Source: an uncultured Prevotellaceae bacterium (lineage in GTDB: Bacteria; Bacteroidota; Bacteroidia; Bacteroidales; Bacteroidaceae). From it: a DNA stretch of 64,000 bases. The stretch spans positions 21,446 through 85,445 of the forward strand of contig CAMJKP010000008.1 in assembly GCA_946406435.1 (NCBI GenBank), read 5' to 3'. The translations under genes were made by a program, and so were the position numbers. The notes beneath the pieces were generated by a model. It saw only the letters and a program-made list of their open reading frames with translations, had not been told where the DNA came from and searched no databases. Below, piece after piece: positions 23,012 through 33,293 of this stretch (positions are counted from its first letter, which is position 1; each line of letters opens with the position of its first letter).

Positions 23012-25420
23012 CTAGATGGTTACGGTCTTCTTCTTCCCATCATATACCACCTTCTTCTCTCCTCCAGGAGTCTTGATGATGAAGGTACGGGTGGTGAGCA
23101 TTCCATCGAATGAGCCTTGACGCTGACCGATAGTGAGGGTCTTGGATTTATCGTTCCATGTCATCTTGATGGTAGAGTAGGCACCGTTCTCGTAGTTGAG
23201 GTTATCGCCCTCGTCCTCGTAGAGAGTGAACTCGCCGTTGGCTCCAGGGTAGATGAGAAGCTCAAGATTATCCCATTTCTTCTCGGAAGTATATTGCACA
23301 TCAGGACCTTGTGGAAGGATTGTGCCAGCCTTGATATAGAGAGGAGAATGAGCAAGAGGAGCAGAAGCCTTTATGCTCTGTCCGCCTTCGAGAACCTTGT
23401 TTGTCCAGTAGTCATACCACTTAGCACCTGCTGGCAGATAAACCTCAAACTGACGCTCTGCCTTCCAGTCAGGAACGAGATAGCCGTTCTTCTTCTCAAG
23501 CTTTGCGTTATTATCCCAACCGGTCATAGCATCAGTCTGAATCTTCTTCTCTGGAGTATAGAGAGGATCGACAACAGGACATACAAGGATGTTTCTGCCG
23601 AACATATACTCGCGGTTATTGTTCCATGTTTTCTTGTCAGCCTTGAAATCCATGAAGAGGGCACGCATGAATGAATCGTCATTCTTTGATACCTGCCATG
23701 ACTGGCTGTAGATGTAAGGAAGGAACTTATAACGGAGCTTCACGGCATCTACAAGGGCATCATATACAGGTTCGCCTTGCTTTCCGAAGTAATAGAGTTC
23801 ACGATATACATCTGTGCCATGACTACGCATCATTGGACAGAAAGCACCGAACTGCATCCAACGCACATACAGCTCCTGATACTGAGGATTGCGAACACCG
23901 CTGTTTCTGCCTTGGGTGTTATAGCTTCCTGCGAAGAAACCGCCTATATCAGTATTCACTTGTGGGTTAGCGGTAAGGGTATAGTTGAGGCAGATAGGAA
24001 TCTGCTTGCGGAAACTATCCCATGAAGAGTTGATATCACCGCTCCATGTATTCGCACCAGTACGCTGCTGACCTGCAAAGTAAGAGCGTGTGAGGATGAA
24101 TGGGCGCTTCTTCTTTGAAGGATCCATATTCTTCTCAGCCTCACGCTGATGGTCATATACTCCATTCACGCACATGAATGGGAAGATATTGCGTACAGAG
24201 CGGTATGTACCCATAGAGCATTTCTGGTCGAGCTGAGAATCCTTGAAATCCATCTGGTCAGGGTCGGTAGAATCCATCCACCATGCGTCTATACCCATCT
24301 TGTGGAGGTTGCTGAGATATTTCCAGTATATATCGCGAGCCTCTGAAGAATAGCAGTCATAAACTCGAACTCCTGATGGGTAGTCCTTGCGAGGAGGCCA
24401 GAAACTAAGTCCGCTCTGAGGCCATGTCTCAAAGTCGAAGAGCAGATTCTTCGATTTCAGTTCCTTGAAAGCCTTTGTCTCAGGACCGAAACTTGACCAG
24501 ATAGAGATGCTCATGTGGGCATTCTTCTCGTGAACCTCATTGATCAGATCCTGTGCACGACCGAAGTCCTCGTTAAGGAACTCCATAGCATTCCATGTGT
24601 AGTTGCTGCCCCAGTATTGCCAGTCCTGAATGATACCATCGAACGGAATACCGAGTTCACGGTACTTGCGAACTACCTCTATGGTCTCGTCCTGAGTCTT
24701 GTAACGCTCACGACTCTGGTGGAAACCGTAAGTCCAGAGAGGAAGCATAGGAGCCTTACCTGTGAGGTGGCGCATCTCGCGGATAACGCCGTCAGCATCC
24801 TTGCCATACATGAAGTAATAGTCAGATTTCTTGCCAACTTCACTCTCAAGTACGACCTCTCCTGCCTCGCCTTGCTTTGGAGTTGCGAGATGGGTAGGAG
24901 AGTAATTATCCCAGTAGATTCCATAGCCCTTGATACTCTGATAGAAATGAGCAAAGTCCTCAAGGTTGCTCTGCTCCATACGGCGGTTCTCGTCACGCTG
25001 ACTCATCTTGCCGTTCTGGAGAAGTCCGACACCATATATTTCCTCATCCTTGTCGAGCGAGAAGGTCTGCTTAACCTTGAAGGCATCAGCATTAGGCCCA
25101 GAAGTGATAGGCGTAAACTTTGATTCGCCCTCAGTCATGAGCGTTTTGCCCTTGGCATCGGCAAAGGAAACCTTGCCATCCTTTACCGTGACGGTAAGGG
25201 CAGACGACTTGTAGATGGTGGCATTGCCGACTGTTTTTTTCGTCACCTTAACCTTTTCGGGTGTAGAGATGACGACAAGTGATTTCTGGTCGGCAGTCTT
25301 TCCATTGTCTCTGAGCACTCGCACGGTTTGTGGAGTGAAGAACTCAATGGTCTGTGCCGACATAAGCGCTGACAAAGGCAGCGCAAAGAGTACGGTTGTC
25401 GTTAATAGGCATCTTTTCAT
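23012..25420 (-). CDS. GH31 family glycoside hydrolase, likely alpha-xylosidase
   Basis: This 802-residue exported protein (signal peptide ending SAQT) shows GH31 layout: an N-terminal beta domain, then a catalytic barrel. The nucleophile aspartate lies in DAWWMDSTDPD near residue 383, and the acid/base aspartate in NTWSGDINSSW near 458. The usual glutamate of the WxDxxE signature is Asp here. Members in Bacteroidetes hemicellulose loci are mostly alpha-xylosidases, but alpha-glucosidase or alpha-galactosidase activity is possible. It lies directly after a second, divergent GH31 gene, with which it shares a very similar C-terminal 65 residues. Confidence 0.9.
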   Translation of the reverse strand: MKRCLLTTTVLFALPLSALMSAQTIEFFTPQTVRVLRDNGKTADQKSLVVISTPEKVKVTKKTVGNATIYKSSALTVTVKDGKVSFADAKGKTLMTEGESKFTPITSGPNADAFKVKQTFSLDKDEEIYGVGLLQNGKMSQRDENRRMEQSNLEDFAHFYQSIKGYGIYWDNYSPTHLATPKQGEAGEVVLESEVGKKSDYYFMYGKDADGVIREMRHLTGKAPMLPLWTYGFHQSRERYKTQDETIEVVRKYRELGIPFDGIIQDWQYWGSNYTWNAMEFLNEDFGRAQDLINEVHEKNAHMSISIWSSFGPETKAFKELKSKNLLFDFETWPQSGLSFWPPRKDYPSGVRVYDCYSSEARDIYWKYLSNLHKMGIDAWWMDSTDPDQMDFKDSQLDQKCSMGTYRSVRNIFPFMCVNGVYDHQREAEKNMDPSKKKRPFILTRSYFAGQQRTGANTWSGDINSSWDSFRKQIPICLNYTLTANPQVNTDIGGFFAGSYNTQGRNSGVRNPQYQELYVRWMQFGAFCPMMRSHGTDVYRELYYFGKQGEPVYDALVDAVKLRYKFLPYIYSQSWQVSKNDDSFMRALFMDFKADKKTWNNNREYMFGRNILVCPVVDPLYTPEKKIQTDAMTGWDNNAKLEKKNGYLVPDWKAERQFEVYLPAGAKWYDYWTNKVLEGGQSIKASAPLAHSPLYIKAGTILPQGPDVQYTSEKKWDNLELLIYPGANGEFTLYEDEGDNLNYENGAYSTIKMTWNDKSKTLTIGQRQGSFDGMLTTRTFIIKTPGGEKKVVYDGKKKTVTI

Positions 25421-25439
25421 AATTTTAATAATTAATCAG

Positions 25440-27839
25440 TTAAAGTTTTATGGTTGTTTTTTGTCCTTTATATGTTACTGTCTTTTCCCCCTTCGGAGTT
25501 TTGACAATGAACGTGCGAGTATTGAGCATTCCGTCAAATGAACCTTGACGCTGACCAATAGTAAGAGTGTTCTTCTTGTCATTCCAAGTCATAGGAATTG
25601 TAGAGGAAGCACCCTTCTCGTAGTTATAGTTATCGCCCTCATCCTCATAGATAGAAAACTCACAATCTGCACCTGGATAGATATTGATAGTAATAGGCTT
25701 ACCTATCTGTGCAGCGGTGTATTCTGCCACCTCAGTAGTAGGAATGATAGAGCCAGCCTTTACATAGAGTGGCAAGGTTGATATTTCAGACTTGCATTCA
25801 ATCCATTTACCGCCTTCTTCCGTCTTGCCAGTCCAATAGTCAATCCATTGTGCGCCCTTTGGAAGATATACCTTACGTGTAGCAGATTCCTTGATAGGCT
25901 GTGTTACAGGACATACGAGGAAATCGCCAAACATATACTCATCCTTCATGTCGAGCACATTGTCGTCTTCAGGGAAATCGAAGGCAAGGAGTCGTGCCAT
26001 AGTGTAAGAGCCCTTTGACTGCATAGCTGCAAGGCTATATAGGTAAGGTATATGCTCATAACGGAGGTTAATCATTCTGAGAATAGCATCGTAATACTGA
26101 GTGCCAGGCTCTCCGAATCGCCATATCTCGCGTGGAGTATCACTTCCGTGGCTACGGAGCATTGGAAGGAATGTGCCCCATTGGAACATACGCACATAGT
26201 ATTCCCTGTAATTCTCATCTTTCACACCTTCAGGGAACTCACCCTTGTAGAACCATCTGCGTCCGTCGCCTCTTGTGAAGAAAGAACCGACATCGACAGT
26301 CCAGTATGGGTTTCCTGTTGCCATATAGTTGAGACCAGAAGGAATCTGCTGACGGAACGACTTCCATGAAGCGTGGGTATCACCATTCCATACCACGGTG
26401 CCGTATCTCTGCTGACCAGCGTATGTAGAACGGGTGAGGTTTACCACACGTTTTGTATTGTTAGGTTCTGCACGCTGATTCTCGTAGATACCCATAGAGT
26501 GATATAGAGAGTACAGACTGCTTCGCTCTACTCCAAGAGCCTCGCTGAGCACATCCTTATTCAACTGCCAGCGGTATTCATGATCATCCCACCCGTAAGG
26601 TTTGTTCTCATCCTTCAGGGAATGTGAAGGAATGCGGTTCCAGTCGCCGTCGAGAGGTTCGCTTGAGTCGCACCACCAGGCATCGAAGCCCTGAGAATAG
26701 AACTCATTCTTTGCATAAGACCAGTAATGTTTACGGGCTTCAGGGTTGAACACGTCATACACGTCATGCTCAAGCATCATACCGCGTTTCTTGAAGTCTT
26801 CAGCCTCTGGGCACCACTGAGGATTAGGCCAGATGCTAACCATGAGTTTCGCATTGAGAGAGTGAACAGAGTCGGCAAGAGCCTTTGGTGACGGATAGAA
26901 CTTAGGGTTCATCTTCATATAACCCCAGCCCTCTGGCCAGTAGTTCCAATCCTGTACAATCATATCAATAGGCACATGACGACGGCGGTACTCCTTCAAT
27001 GTGTTTATAATATCGTCAGAAGAGACATAGCGCTCCTTTGACTGAGTATATCCAAATAAATAACGAGGCATTAGTGATACTTCGCCTGTGAGATAGCGAT
27101 AGCCTGCCACTACATCATCAAGACGAGCACCCTTGATGAAGTAATAGTCGAGTGTCTTTGCACCCTCAAGTTGCATAGTGGTGATGCTACCATCATTCTT
27201 GAACTTCATGGCACAGCCAGCGTCGAACAACAGACCATAGCCATTGGTTGAGCATAGCATAGGCAGCATAGCCTTTAGGTTGTGCTGAGTAAGATAGAGT
27301 GTCTTACCCACAAGGTTGAGATAGTCCTCCATGTGAGAGCCGAGACCATAGATAGCCTTCTCGTTTTGAGAAGAGAATGACACATAGTAGCGTGTGCTCC
27401 TGCCTATGGTGTCTCGACGGATGATATCCTTCACCGTCACTTTGCCGTTAGCAGTTTCCTCTACATGAGCAGATTTCTCATCGTAGATAATCTTCTCCTG
27501 TACAGAAGGTTCTGCTTTTAGCGAATTTGGTATTTGATTAAGGATTATATTTTTATCCTTATCCTCAAAAATGATTCCGTTATTTGTCTTTGAATATTTT
27601 ATGGTTAGTTCTGAACTTTGGAAAATGATTTCGTCGCCATTTTCCGTCTTTTCTACTTTTACACTCTGGTTAGTATAAACGCATGCCCCTGTGTTATTTT
27701 CTTGTAATGAACCGTCATTACTCCACTGAACACGTACAATAGAAGGGGTGATAAAGTTTATTCTTAGTACTGGATCAGCAAAAGCTGCCAATCCAATACC
27801 AAGAAAAACAGATAATATAATGGTCTTTAAAATACGCAT
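25440..27839 (-). CDS. GH31 family glycoside hydrolase, second copy
   Basis: The 799-residue protein has a signal peptide ending AAFA and the GH31 catalytic motifs GFDAWWCDSSEP (nucleophile near residue 390) and VVWNGDTHASW (acid/base near 485). It shares the family core with the next gene but is clearly a different subfamily, with an insertion between the nucleophile and acid/base (DHEYRWQLNKD). It is 19 bases from that gene and 7 from the GH43 upstream, so all are cotranscribed. An alpha-xylosidase or alpha-glucosidase acting on imported oligosaccharides is likely. Confidence 0.9.
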   Translation of the reverse strand: MRILKTIILSVFLGIGLAAFADPVLRINFITPSIVRVQWSNDGSLQENNTGACVYTNQSVKVEKTENGDEIIFQSSELTIKYSKTNNGIIFEDKDKNIILNQIPNSLKAEPSVQEKIIYDEKSAHVEETANGKVTVKDIIRRDTIGRSTRYYVSFSSQNEKAIYGLGSHMEDYLNLVGKTLYLTQHNLKAMLPMLCSTNGYGLLFDAGCAMKFKNDGSITTMQLEGAKTLDYYFIKGARLDDVVAGYRYLTGEVSLMPRYLFGYTQSKERYVSSDDIINTLKEYRRRHVPIDMIVQDWNYWPEGWGYMKMNPKFYPSPKALADSVHSLNAKLMVSIWPNPQWCPEAEDFKKRGMMLEHDVYDVFNPEARKHYWSYAKNEFYSQGFDAWWCDSSEPLDGDWNRIPSHSLKDENKPYGWDDHEYRWQLNKDVLSEALGVERSSLYSLYHSMGIYENQRAEPNNTKRVVNLTRSTYAGQQRYGTVVWNGDTHASWKSFRQQIPSGLNYMATGNPYWTVDVGSFFTRGDGRRWFYKGEFPEGVKDENYREYYVRMFQWGTFLPMLRSHGSDTPREIWRFGEPGTQYYDAILRMINLRYEHIPYLYSLAAMQSKGSYTMARLLAFDFPEDDNVLDMKDEYMFGDFLVCPVTQPIKESATRKVYLPKGAQWIDYWTGKTEEGGKWIECKSEISTLPLYVKAGSIIPTTEVAEYTAAQIGKPITINIYPGADCEFSIYEDEGDNYNYEKGASSTIPMTWNDKKNTLTIGQRQGSFDGMLNTRTFIVKTPKGEKTVTYKGQKTTIKL

Positions 27840-27846
27840 TATTACA

Positions 27847-29880
27847 TTAGTTTATGAGGAAAATCTTATTTACACCTTTGTAGGTACAGGTGATAGTTGC
27901 ACGACCGTCATTAATCTTACCTATCTTTACCTGTACTGAAGGATCAGAAGCCTTGACCTCAAGCTTTGAGGTATCAGTCAGTTTTCCATAAACCTGATAG
28001 CGGTTGCACTCCATATAGGCGTTTGTCTGAGAAGTGAAGATTGGACTTTCAGGAACAATAAGCTTAACGCCATCAGCATAGATATCAACAGTAGGAACTA
28101 CAGGGATATTACAATCAAGCCCTGGCTTTGAGAAGCCCATACCTCTCATGTCGAAGAGACCGAAAGGACGGTTGTTATTCGGACGCTGGAAAGGACGTTG
28201 TGCAGGAGCCTGAACCTCAGGACCTTCTACTACGAAGTAAATAGCATGCTTCCCCTGAAGGCCTTCAACTGCTGGTACTGCTGTTGTGAGCTTGAGAGCC
28301 TTATTTCTCTGCTTGCCGTCAACATTGATAACTGCAATTTCCTTGCCGTTCCATGCAGAGTTTGCATAAGGGCCGTCGAGCATTACATGAATCTTGAATG
28401 CCTCGTCTGTGCGTGGAGTGATGAACAGATTGAGAGTTGTGCCATCGCCAGCCTTTGTGCCGGCAAATGCATTGCATCCCTTAGTGTTCTGAGCAAGACC
28501 TCCGAAACCGAAGTACTTAAAGCCGATAATACCACCGTTCTTGATGCCCTGAAGCTCCATCTCGTTCTTCCACATATCATGGTTATCCTGCATCCAGTTC
28601 TGGTCGCTCATATAGCAAGCGATACCTGCTGAATAGTAGTTGTAAGGGTTGAGACCGAAGATTTGGAAACCCTCACTTGTTACCTCAGCACCTGTATATT
28701 CATTGCCGTTGGATGCCTTTGCTGTCCACTCATTGTTTGGTGCGTATGGGTCATATCCTGTGATACGGACTTTACCGCCCTGAGCAACAGACTTCTTATC
28801 CCACTCAATCTTTACAGGAGCTACCATTGCCTGACGTGCATTGCCGAAACCGCGTGGTGGACGATGATAGAACACATACCACTGACCGTTGATCTGCTGA
28901 AGAGAGCCGTGAGTGTTATGTGCAGAGTTTGTTGTGGTGAGTGCAGAACCGTCAGCATTGATTTCCACACCACGAGAGTCAACGAGCACACCACCTGAAC
29001 GCCAAGGGCCGAGTGGAGAGTCACCATAAGCATAACGGAGGGTAGAGTTGCTTGAACCTAATCCGTAGTCAGGACCACTATGTCCTGAGAATACCATAAC
29101 ATACTTGTTGCCTACCTGACGAATAGAAGAAGCCTCGAAGAAGTTGAAGTCGCCAGGCTTCTGTCCCTTGTAGAGAGAAGGATACTGTGTTCCTTCCGGA
29201 TCACGAACCTCGCCATAGCGATGACTTGCAGGGATGAAGTAATCGTGAATCTCTGTTCCAGGACGAACGGCCCACATATTATCAGGATCAAGCTCGAAGG
29301 CTGTAGAGTGCTGGAAACCGTAGAATACATATGCACGATAGCCCTTCTTGAAATCCTTATCCTTCTTGTTCGTTACAGGCTCAACGAATACAGATGGGTC
29401 GAAATCAATCTTACTGCCTTCAACACAAGCTGTACCATCAGCATTAAGGTTTACAGGAGTGAAAGGCCCGTTTGGACGGTCACCCTTACAAACCATAGCT
29501 GTTCTGCGCCATCCGCGAGAATGAGGATATAGCCAGTATGTTTTCTTGCCTGTTTCCTTGTCTGTTGTCTCTACGAGGTCAGGAGCATACATGATATCCC
29601 ACTGACCATTAACATAGTGTGAGAATAAAGGACCCTCGTCACGCCATTGTGAGAGATCCTCAACAGGAGCAGACCACATGCGGATATCAAGTCCGCAGTA
29701 TTTGTCATAGCTCGTATCATGTGAACCTATGATATAGGCACGGAGTTTTCCTGGGTTATCAGGATCCTCGAATACACGTGGCTCACCATCTGGGAGATGT
29801 TCCCAGAGTGGGAGGTAAGGGTTCTGCGCATTTGCAGTCATAGAGACTGCCGCGAGAAGCGAGAGAAATGTTTTTTTCAT
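27847..29880 (-). CDS. GH43 family glycosidase, large form
   Basis: The 677-residue protein has a signal peptide ending TANA. A five-bladed GH43-type domain occupies about residues 25-370, with EPRVFEDPDNPGK supplying the base region, DFDPSVFVE the second acidic residue, and FFEASSIR the likely acid glutamate. About 300 residues follow, including a carbohydrate-binding-like beta domain (residues 400-560) and a further module near the end. GH43 enzymes remove arabinofuranose or xylose. This large form with EASS motif differs from the three other GH43 types nearby. It starts 19 bases after the esterase stop. Confidence 0.85.
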   Translation of the reverse strand: MKKTFLSLLAAVSMTANAQNPYLPLWEHLPDGEPRVFEDPDNPGKLRAYIIGSHDTSYDKYCGLDIRMWSAPVEDLSQWRDEGPLFSHYVNGQWDIMYAPDLVETTDKETGKKTYWLYPHSRGWRRTAMVCKGDRPNGPFTPVNLNADGTACVEGSKIDFDPSVFVEPVTNKKDKDFKKGYRAYVFYGFQHSTAFELDPDNMWAVRPGTEIHDYFIPASHRYGEVRDPEGTQYPSLYKGQKPGDFNFFEASSIRQVGNKYVMVFSGHSGPDYGLGSSNSTLRYAYGDSPLGPWRSGGVLVDSRGVEINADGSALTTTNSAHNTHGSLQQINGQWYVFYHRPPRGFGNARQAMVAPVKIEWDKKSVAQGGKVRITGYDPYAPNNEWTAKASNGNEYTGAEVTSEGFQIFGLNPYNYYSAGIACYMSDQNWMQDNHDMWKNEMELQGIKNGGIIGFKYFGFGGLAQNTKGCNAFAGTKAGDGTTLNLFITPRTDEAFKIHVMLDGPYANSAWNGKEIAVINVDGKQRNKALKLTTAVPAVEGLQGKHAIYFVVEGPEVQAPAQRPFQRPNNNRPFGLFDMRGMGFSKPGLDCNIPVVPTVDIYADGVKLIVPESPIFTSQTNAYMECNRYQVYGKLTDTSKLEVKASDPSVQVKIGKINDGRATITCTYKGVNKIFLIN

Positions 29881-29899
29881 AAAAATGTAATATGGTTAA

Positions 29900-31708
29900 T
29901 TATTTTTTCTTTGGCTGATCTACAAGTTCATTCTTCTCAATAGTCCAATCCTTGCGCTGTGACATTCCGTTATCATTACCGAGGAACATCTTAGCCGCAT
30001 TCTTGTCACCCTTGAGATTCCAGTTAAGCCATGCGAGAGCAGGAATAGAGAACTCGCCACCATAAGGCTGGCTGTATGTGCCGCCATGACCAACAGGATA
30101 GTTAACTGCGATAGCAGGAACGTGCTTGATTCTCCTGAAATCATCCATACCGTTCTCGTATGCTATGTCATCCTTACCACCAAGTACATACATGATTGGC
30201 ACCTTGATCTCATTAAGCTTATCCTTTGAAGGCATTGGCATACCAGGAACGGCAGAACCGGCATTACTGTTGTTGAACAGACCGCTATTCATAATCATGA
30301 GAAGAGAGATACGTGGATCGGCAGAGTTAGAGAGAGTCTGAAGACCACCGCATGACATACCTGCCACACAAATCTTCTTCACGTTGATCTTACCGAAGTA
30401 AGGAGAATTCTTATCATTATTCTGAGCAATAATCCAGTCAATTGACTCCAGCTGCTGCTCAGAAACTGAACGCTCATATTTCCAGCCATTCACACCTGGT
30501 GCTGGATAATAGCCTGTTGCTATTACCATATAGCCGTGAGATGCTATCTCGTTAAGGAAATTCATGTGCTCGAAAGGAGAATTGTTGCAAGCTCCGTTAC
30601 CCCATACGAGTACAGGGAGAGGATTCTTCTTATTGAACTTTGACAAATCCTGTGGGCAGAAGATTGTGTGTGCCTTCAGACTTGCCTCTTCCTTCATGAT
30701 TGCTGGATATGCGCCTGTACCGCCCTTCTCAAGAATACTTGACTTAGGGTCAAGACGAGCAGAATTGAACCACTCAACCATTTTCTTCAGGTTCTCAGGA
30801 GTGTACATGTTAAAGCCGTGACCACCTTCTGGTACCTCTACGAGGAATGACTTCACGCCATTAGCCTGAAGCTTGTCATAGAACAAAGAACCCTGGCAAT
30901 GAGGAACTACATTATCCTTGATACCGTGGAAGATTCCTACTGGAACATCCTGTGGGTCAACATAGTAGAGTGCAGAAAGCATTTCGTAGTTATCTGTATG
31001 TCCTTCCTTGTCCATACCCATTACGGCAACTTCCGGGCTCTTAGGATCCTTTGCTACTCCGTCACAATCCATGTGGAGGAGATCAACAGGACCAGACCAC
31101 TCACAACAAGCGTTCACATTACTTTCATAGTCGGTAAAGATACCGAGCTTACCCTCGATGTCATACTCTTGAGTACCGCATTTTGCCACCTTCACGCCAT
31201 TTGATGTAGCCATGACAGAAGCAAGGTGAGCACCAGATGAGAAACCTGATGTAGCGATGAATGATGGGTCGAGCTTGAACTTCTTAGCCTTTGCACGGAG
31301 GAAGCGAACTACAGCCTTGATGTCGTTGATCTGTGCAGGCCATTTAGCATCCATACTTGAGCGGTGGTTAGGTGTTACTACAGCATAGCCAGCCTCAAGG
31401 AGAGCAGCACAGATAGTGTTGATATCTGCCATACCCTTAGAGCTATTGCTGAACCATGCGCTACCATAGATATGCACCACTACAGGGAACTTTTCCACGC
31501 CCTCTTTCTTTGGGATGTAGATGTCGAGGTTGTGATACTCCTCACCATCACCTACATAGTTGATGTCACGATAAATCTTGCTACAAAGGCTGTCAGCACG
31601 ATTGTTTTTCAACTGCTGGCCGCCAAATCCGAAAGGTCCAGGCTGCTGTGCCTTTACAGGCATCAAGCAAGCAGACATGAGAATAATTAATGAAAGTAAA
31701 GATTTCAT
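29900..31708 (-). CDS. Exported esterase with two alpha/beta-hydrolase domains
   Basis: The 602-residue protein (signal peptide ending VKAQ) is a tandem of two hydrolase folds. Domain 1, about residues 40-320, has an oxyanion-type HIYGSAW, the nucleophile elbow GFSSGAH, and a C-terminal GGHGF histidine. Domain 2, about 330-590, has LVWGNGACNN, the elbow GMSCGG, and VGHGGTY. Both appear catalytically complete. In xylan loci such folds act as acetyl or feruloyl esterases. Two different elbows in one chain suggest removal of two kinds of ester. It lies within the GH43/GH31 run with gaps under 50 bases. Confidence 0.8.
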   Translation of the reverse strand: MKSLLSLIILMSACLMPVKAQQPGPFGFGGQQLKNNRADSLCSKIYRDINYVGDGEEYHNLDIYIPKKEGVEKFPVVVHIYGSAWFSNSSKGMADINTICAALLEAGYAVVTPNHRSSMDAKWPAQINDIKAVVRFLRAKAKKFKLDPSFIATSGFSSGAHLASVMATSNGVKVAKCGTQEYDIEGKLGIFTDYESNVNACCEWSGPVDLLHMDCDGVAKDPKSPEVAVMGMDKEGHTDNYEMLSALYYVDPQDVPVGIFHGIKDNVVPHCQGSLFYDKLQANGVKSFLVEVPEGGHGFNMYTPENLKKMVEWFNSARLDPKSSILEKGGTGAYPAIMKEEASLKAHTIFCPQDLSKFNKKNPLPVLVWGNGACNNSPFEHMNFLNEIASHGYMVIATGYYPAPGVNGWKYERSVSEQQLESIDWIIAQNNDKNSPYFGKINVKKICVAGMSCGGLQTLSNSADPRISLLMIMNSGLFNNSNAGSAVPGMPMPSKDKLNEIKVPIMYVLGGKDDIAYENGMDDFRRIKHVPAIAVNYPVGHGGTYSQPYGGEFSIPALAWLNWNLKGDKNAAKMFLGNDNGMSQRKDWTIEKNELVDQPKKK

Positions 31709-31754
31709 TCTTTTTTAGTTTGAGTTATTGTTGTTATTAAATAAAATGACTTTT

Positions 31755-33119
31755 TTACTCCATTTTCCACCAATCAAAGTTGAAGAGATTACGTTTCTGC
31801 TTTTTCCCTCCCTTGAATACGAAATAGAGGTCATGCTTGCCACTTGCGTTAGTGAGGTTTGTGGTAAAATCCTGATACTTGAACTTTGTATTAGGAACTG
31901 TGATTTTACCAATCATAGGACCGTCAACATCGTCAATACGGATTTCCATCTCACCACCATAGAGGTGTGCAGAACAAGAAGCCGTGAACTTCTTTGCACC
32001 TTTGCCAAAGTCAACACCCTTTAGCAAGATATACTCACCATCATCAATATCAGTTACGAATAGAGTAGGATTCCAAGGACCGGATGGATTCTCGCGTGTT
32101 GTTTTCAAGCCATATCCCCATGCCATTGTCTCTGCCTCTACACGACGGAAAGGATTGAACGAACCTATTTGTTCGAGCTTGCAATCCTGGAAGTATGGAA
32201 GTTCCTGTATAGTGCCGTCTGCATTATATGTCATCTCGGCAGCAGAAACAGAACGCTGCTCTGCATGACGGCTTGTCTCCATGCGGAATACGTCATAGTT
32301 CAAGCCAAAGCAATATGACTTGCCCTTATAGTCGATGATACCAGGATGATTGCCACGAGTACGTGGAGTATGATCCATGATATGTCCCTTATACTCCCAA
32401 GGACCAGTTGCGCTCTTGCTCATGGCATAGCCAATACCTTCTGGACAGCAAGTTGAGGCAAATGCCATATAGTAGCATTTCTCGCCCTTACTGTTCTTGC
32501 GTCCCCAGAACCAAGGTCCTTCCTGATAATCCTTAATCTTCGGATGCTCAATAATCTCACCAGAATAAGAGATCATATCCTCGTTGAGCTTAACCATATA
32601 GAGATTTGGATTACCCCAATACATATATGCCTGACCGTCATCATCAATCCATACGGTAGGGTCTATATCATACCAATGTTCTTTCTGCCAAACAAGTGGC
32701 TTTCCGAGAGGATCCTTGTAAGGACCGAAAGGCGAGTCTGCTACGAGCACGCCTATGCCATTACCATGAATAGGACAATACATGTACCATTTTCCATTAC
32801 GTTCAATGACCTGTTCTGCCCATGCGCCGTTGTTGCCTTTGTACCACTCAAAATTCCTGAGAGAAGCCACAGCTCCGTGATCCTCCCAGTTCACCATATC
32901 AGTAGAGGTATAGAGAAGCCAGTCCTTCATCATGAAGCCCCCCGCTCCATCTTCATCGTGAGTGGTGAAGAGATAGACAGTATCGCCATGCACGTAAGGT
33001 GCAGGGTCAGCCACGTACTTTGTCTGGATAATAGGCATGTTGAGCTGTGCAAAAGCTGAAGTAGAGCAAAGCATAGCTGCTGTCATTATTGCCTTGGATA
33101 GTGTTTTAGTTTTAAGCAT
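31755..33119 (-). CDS. GH43 arabinofuranosidase/xylosidase with CBM6-like domain
   Basis: The 454-residue protein has a signal peptide ending AFAQ. The GH43 triad is visible: base in VADPAP, second aspartate in DIDPTVWIDDDG, acid glutamate in YQEGPW. The last 130 residues (VEAETMAWGYGLKT ... MEIRIDDVDGPMIGKI) form a CBM6-type beta sandwich. This arrangement is typical of arabinoxylan arabinofuranohydrolases and beta-xylosidases. It closely resembles the product at 38138-39541 in layout. It is followed 46 bases on by the double esterase and preceded by 11-bp array E. Confidence 0.92.
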   Translation of the reverse strand: MLKTKTLSKAIMTAAMLCSTSAFAQLNMPIIQTKYVADPAPYVHGDTVYLFTTHDEDGAGGFMMKDWLLYTSTDMVNWEDHGAVASLRNFEWYKGNNGAWAEQVIERNGKWYMYCPIHGNGIGVLVADSPFGPYKDPLGKPLVWQKEHWYDIDPTVWIDDDGQAYMYWGNPNLYMVKLNEDMISYSGEIIEHPKIKDYQEGPWFWGRKNSKGEKCYYMAFASTCCPEGIGYAMSKSATGPWEYKGHIMDHTPRTRGNHPGIIDYKGKSYCFGLNYDVFRMETSRHAEQRSVSAAEMTYNADGTIQELPYFQDCKLEQIGSFNPFRRVEAETMAWGYGLKTTRENPSGPWNPTLFVTDIDDGEYILLKGVDFGKGAKKFTASCSAHLYGGEMEIRIDDVDGPMIGKITVPNTKFKYQDFTTNLTNASGKHDLYFVFKGGKKQKRNLFNFDWWKME

Positions 33120-33177
33120 GATTGTAAATTTTTTTTTAATTAATGGTAGTTTTTAAACGAAAATGTCATAAGAAGGA

Positions 33178-33293
33178 AGCAAGTCCAATTCAGCTCCAAT
33201 CCAGGTCCAATGTAAGTCCAATCCAACGCCTATTCTGAATTGGAGTCAGATGGGACTTACAACGGACTTACAACGGATTCACAACGGACTTAC
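33178..33293. repeat. 11-bp-period inverted array E, ending at a stop codon
   Basis: Left units aagtccaattc, agctccaatcc, aggtccaatgt, aagtccaatcc; right units gacttacaacg repeated with one variant. The final unit runs into the stop codon of the GH3 gene, and the array fills the 170-base GH3-GH43 gap. Confidence 0.88.

Noticed and set aside
24515..25123. 202-codon open frame antisense to the first GH31 gene
   Set aside because: It is a shadow of a well-supported GH31 coding region with no recognisable domain.
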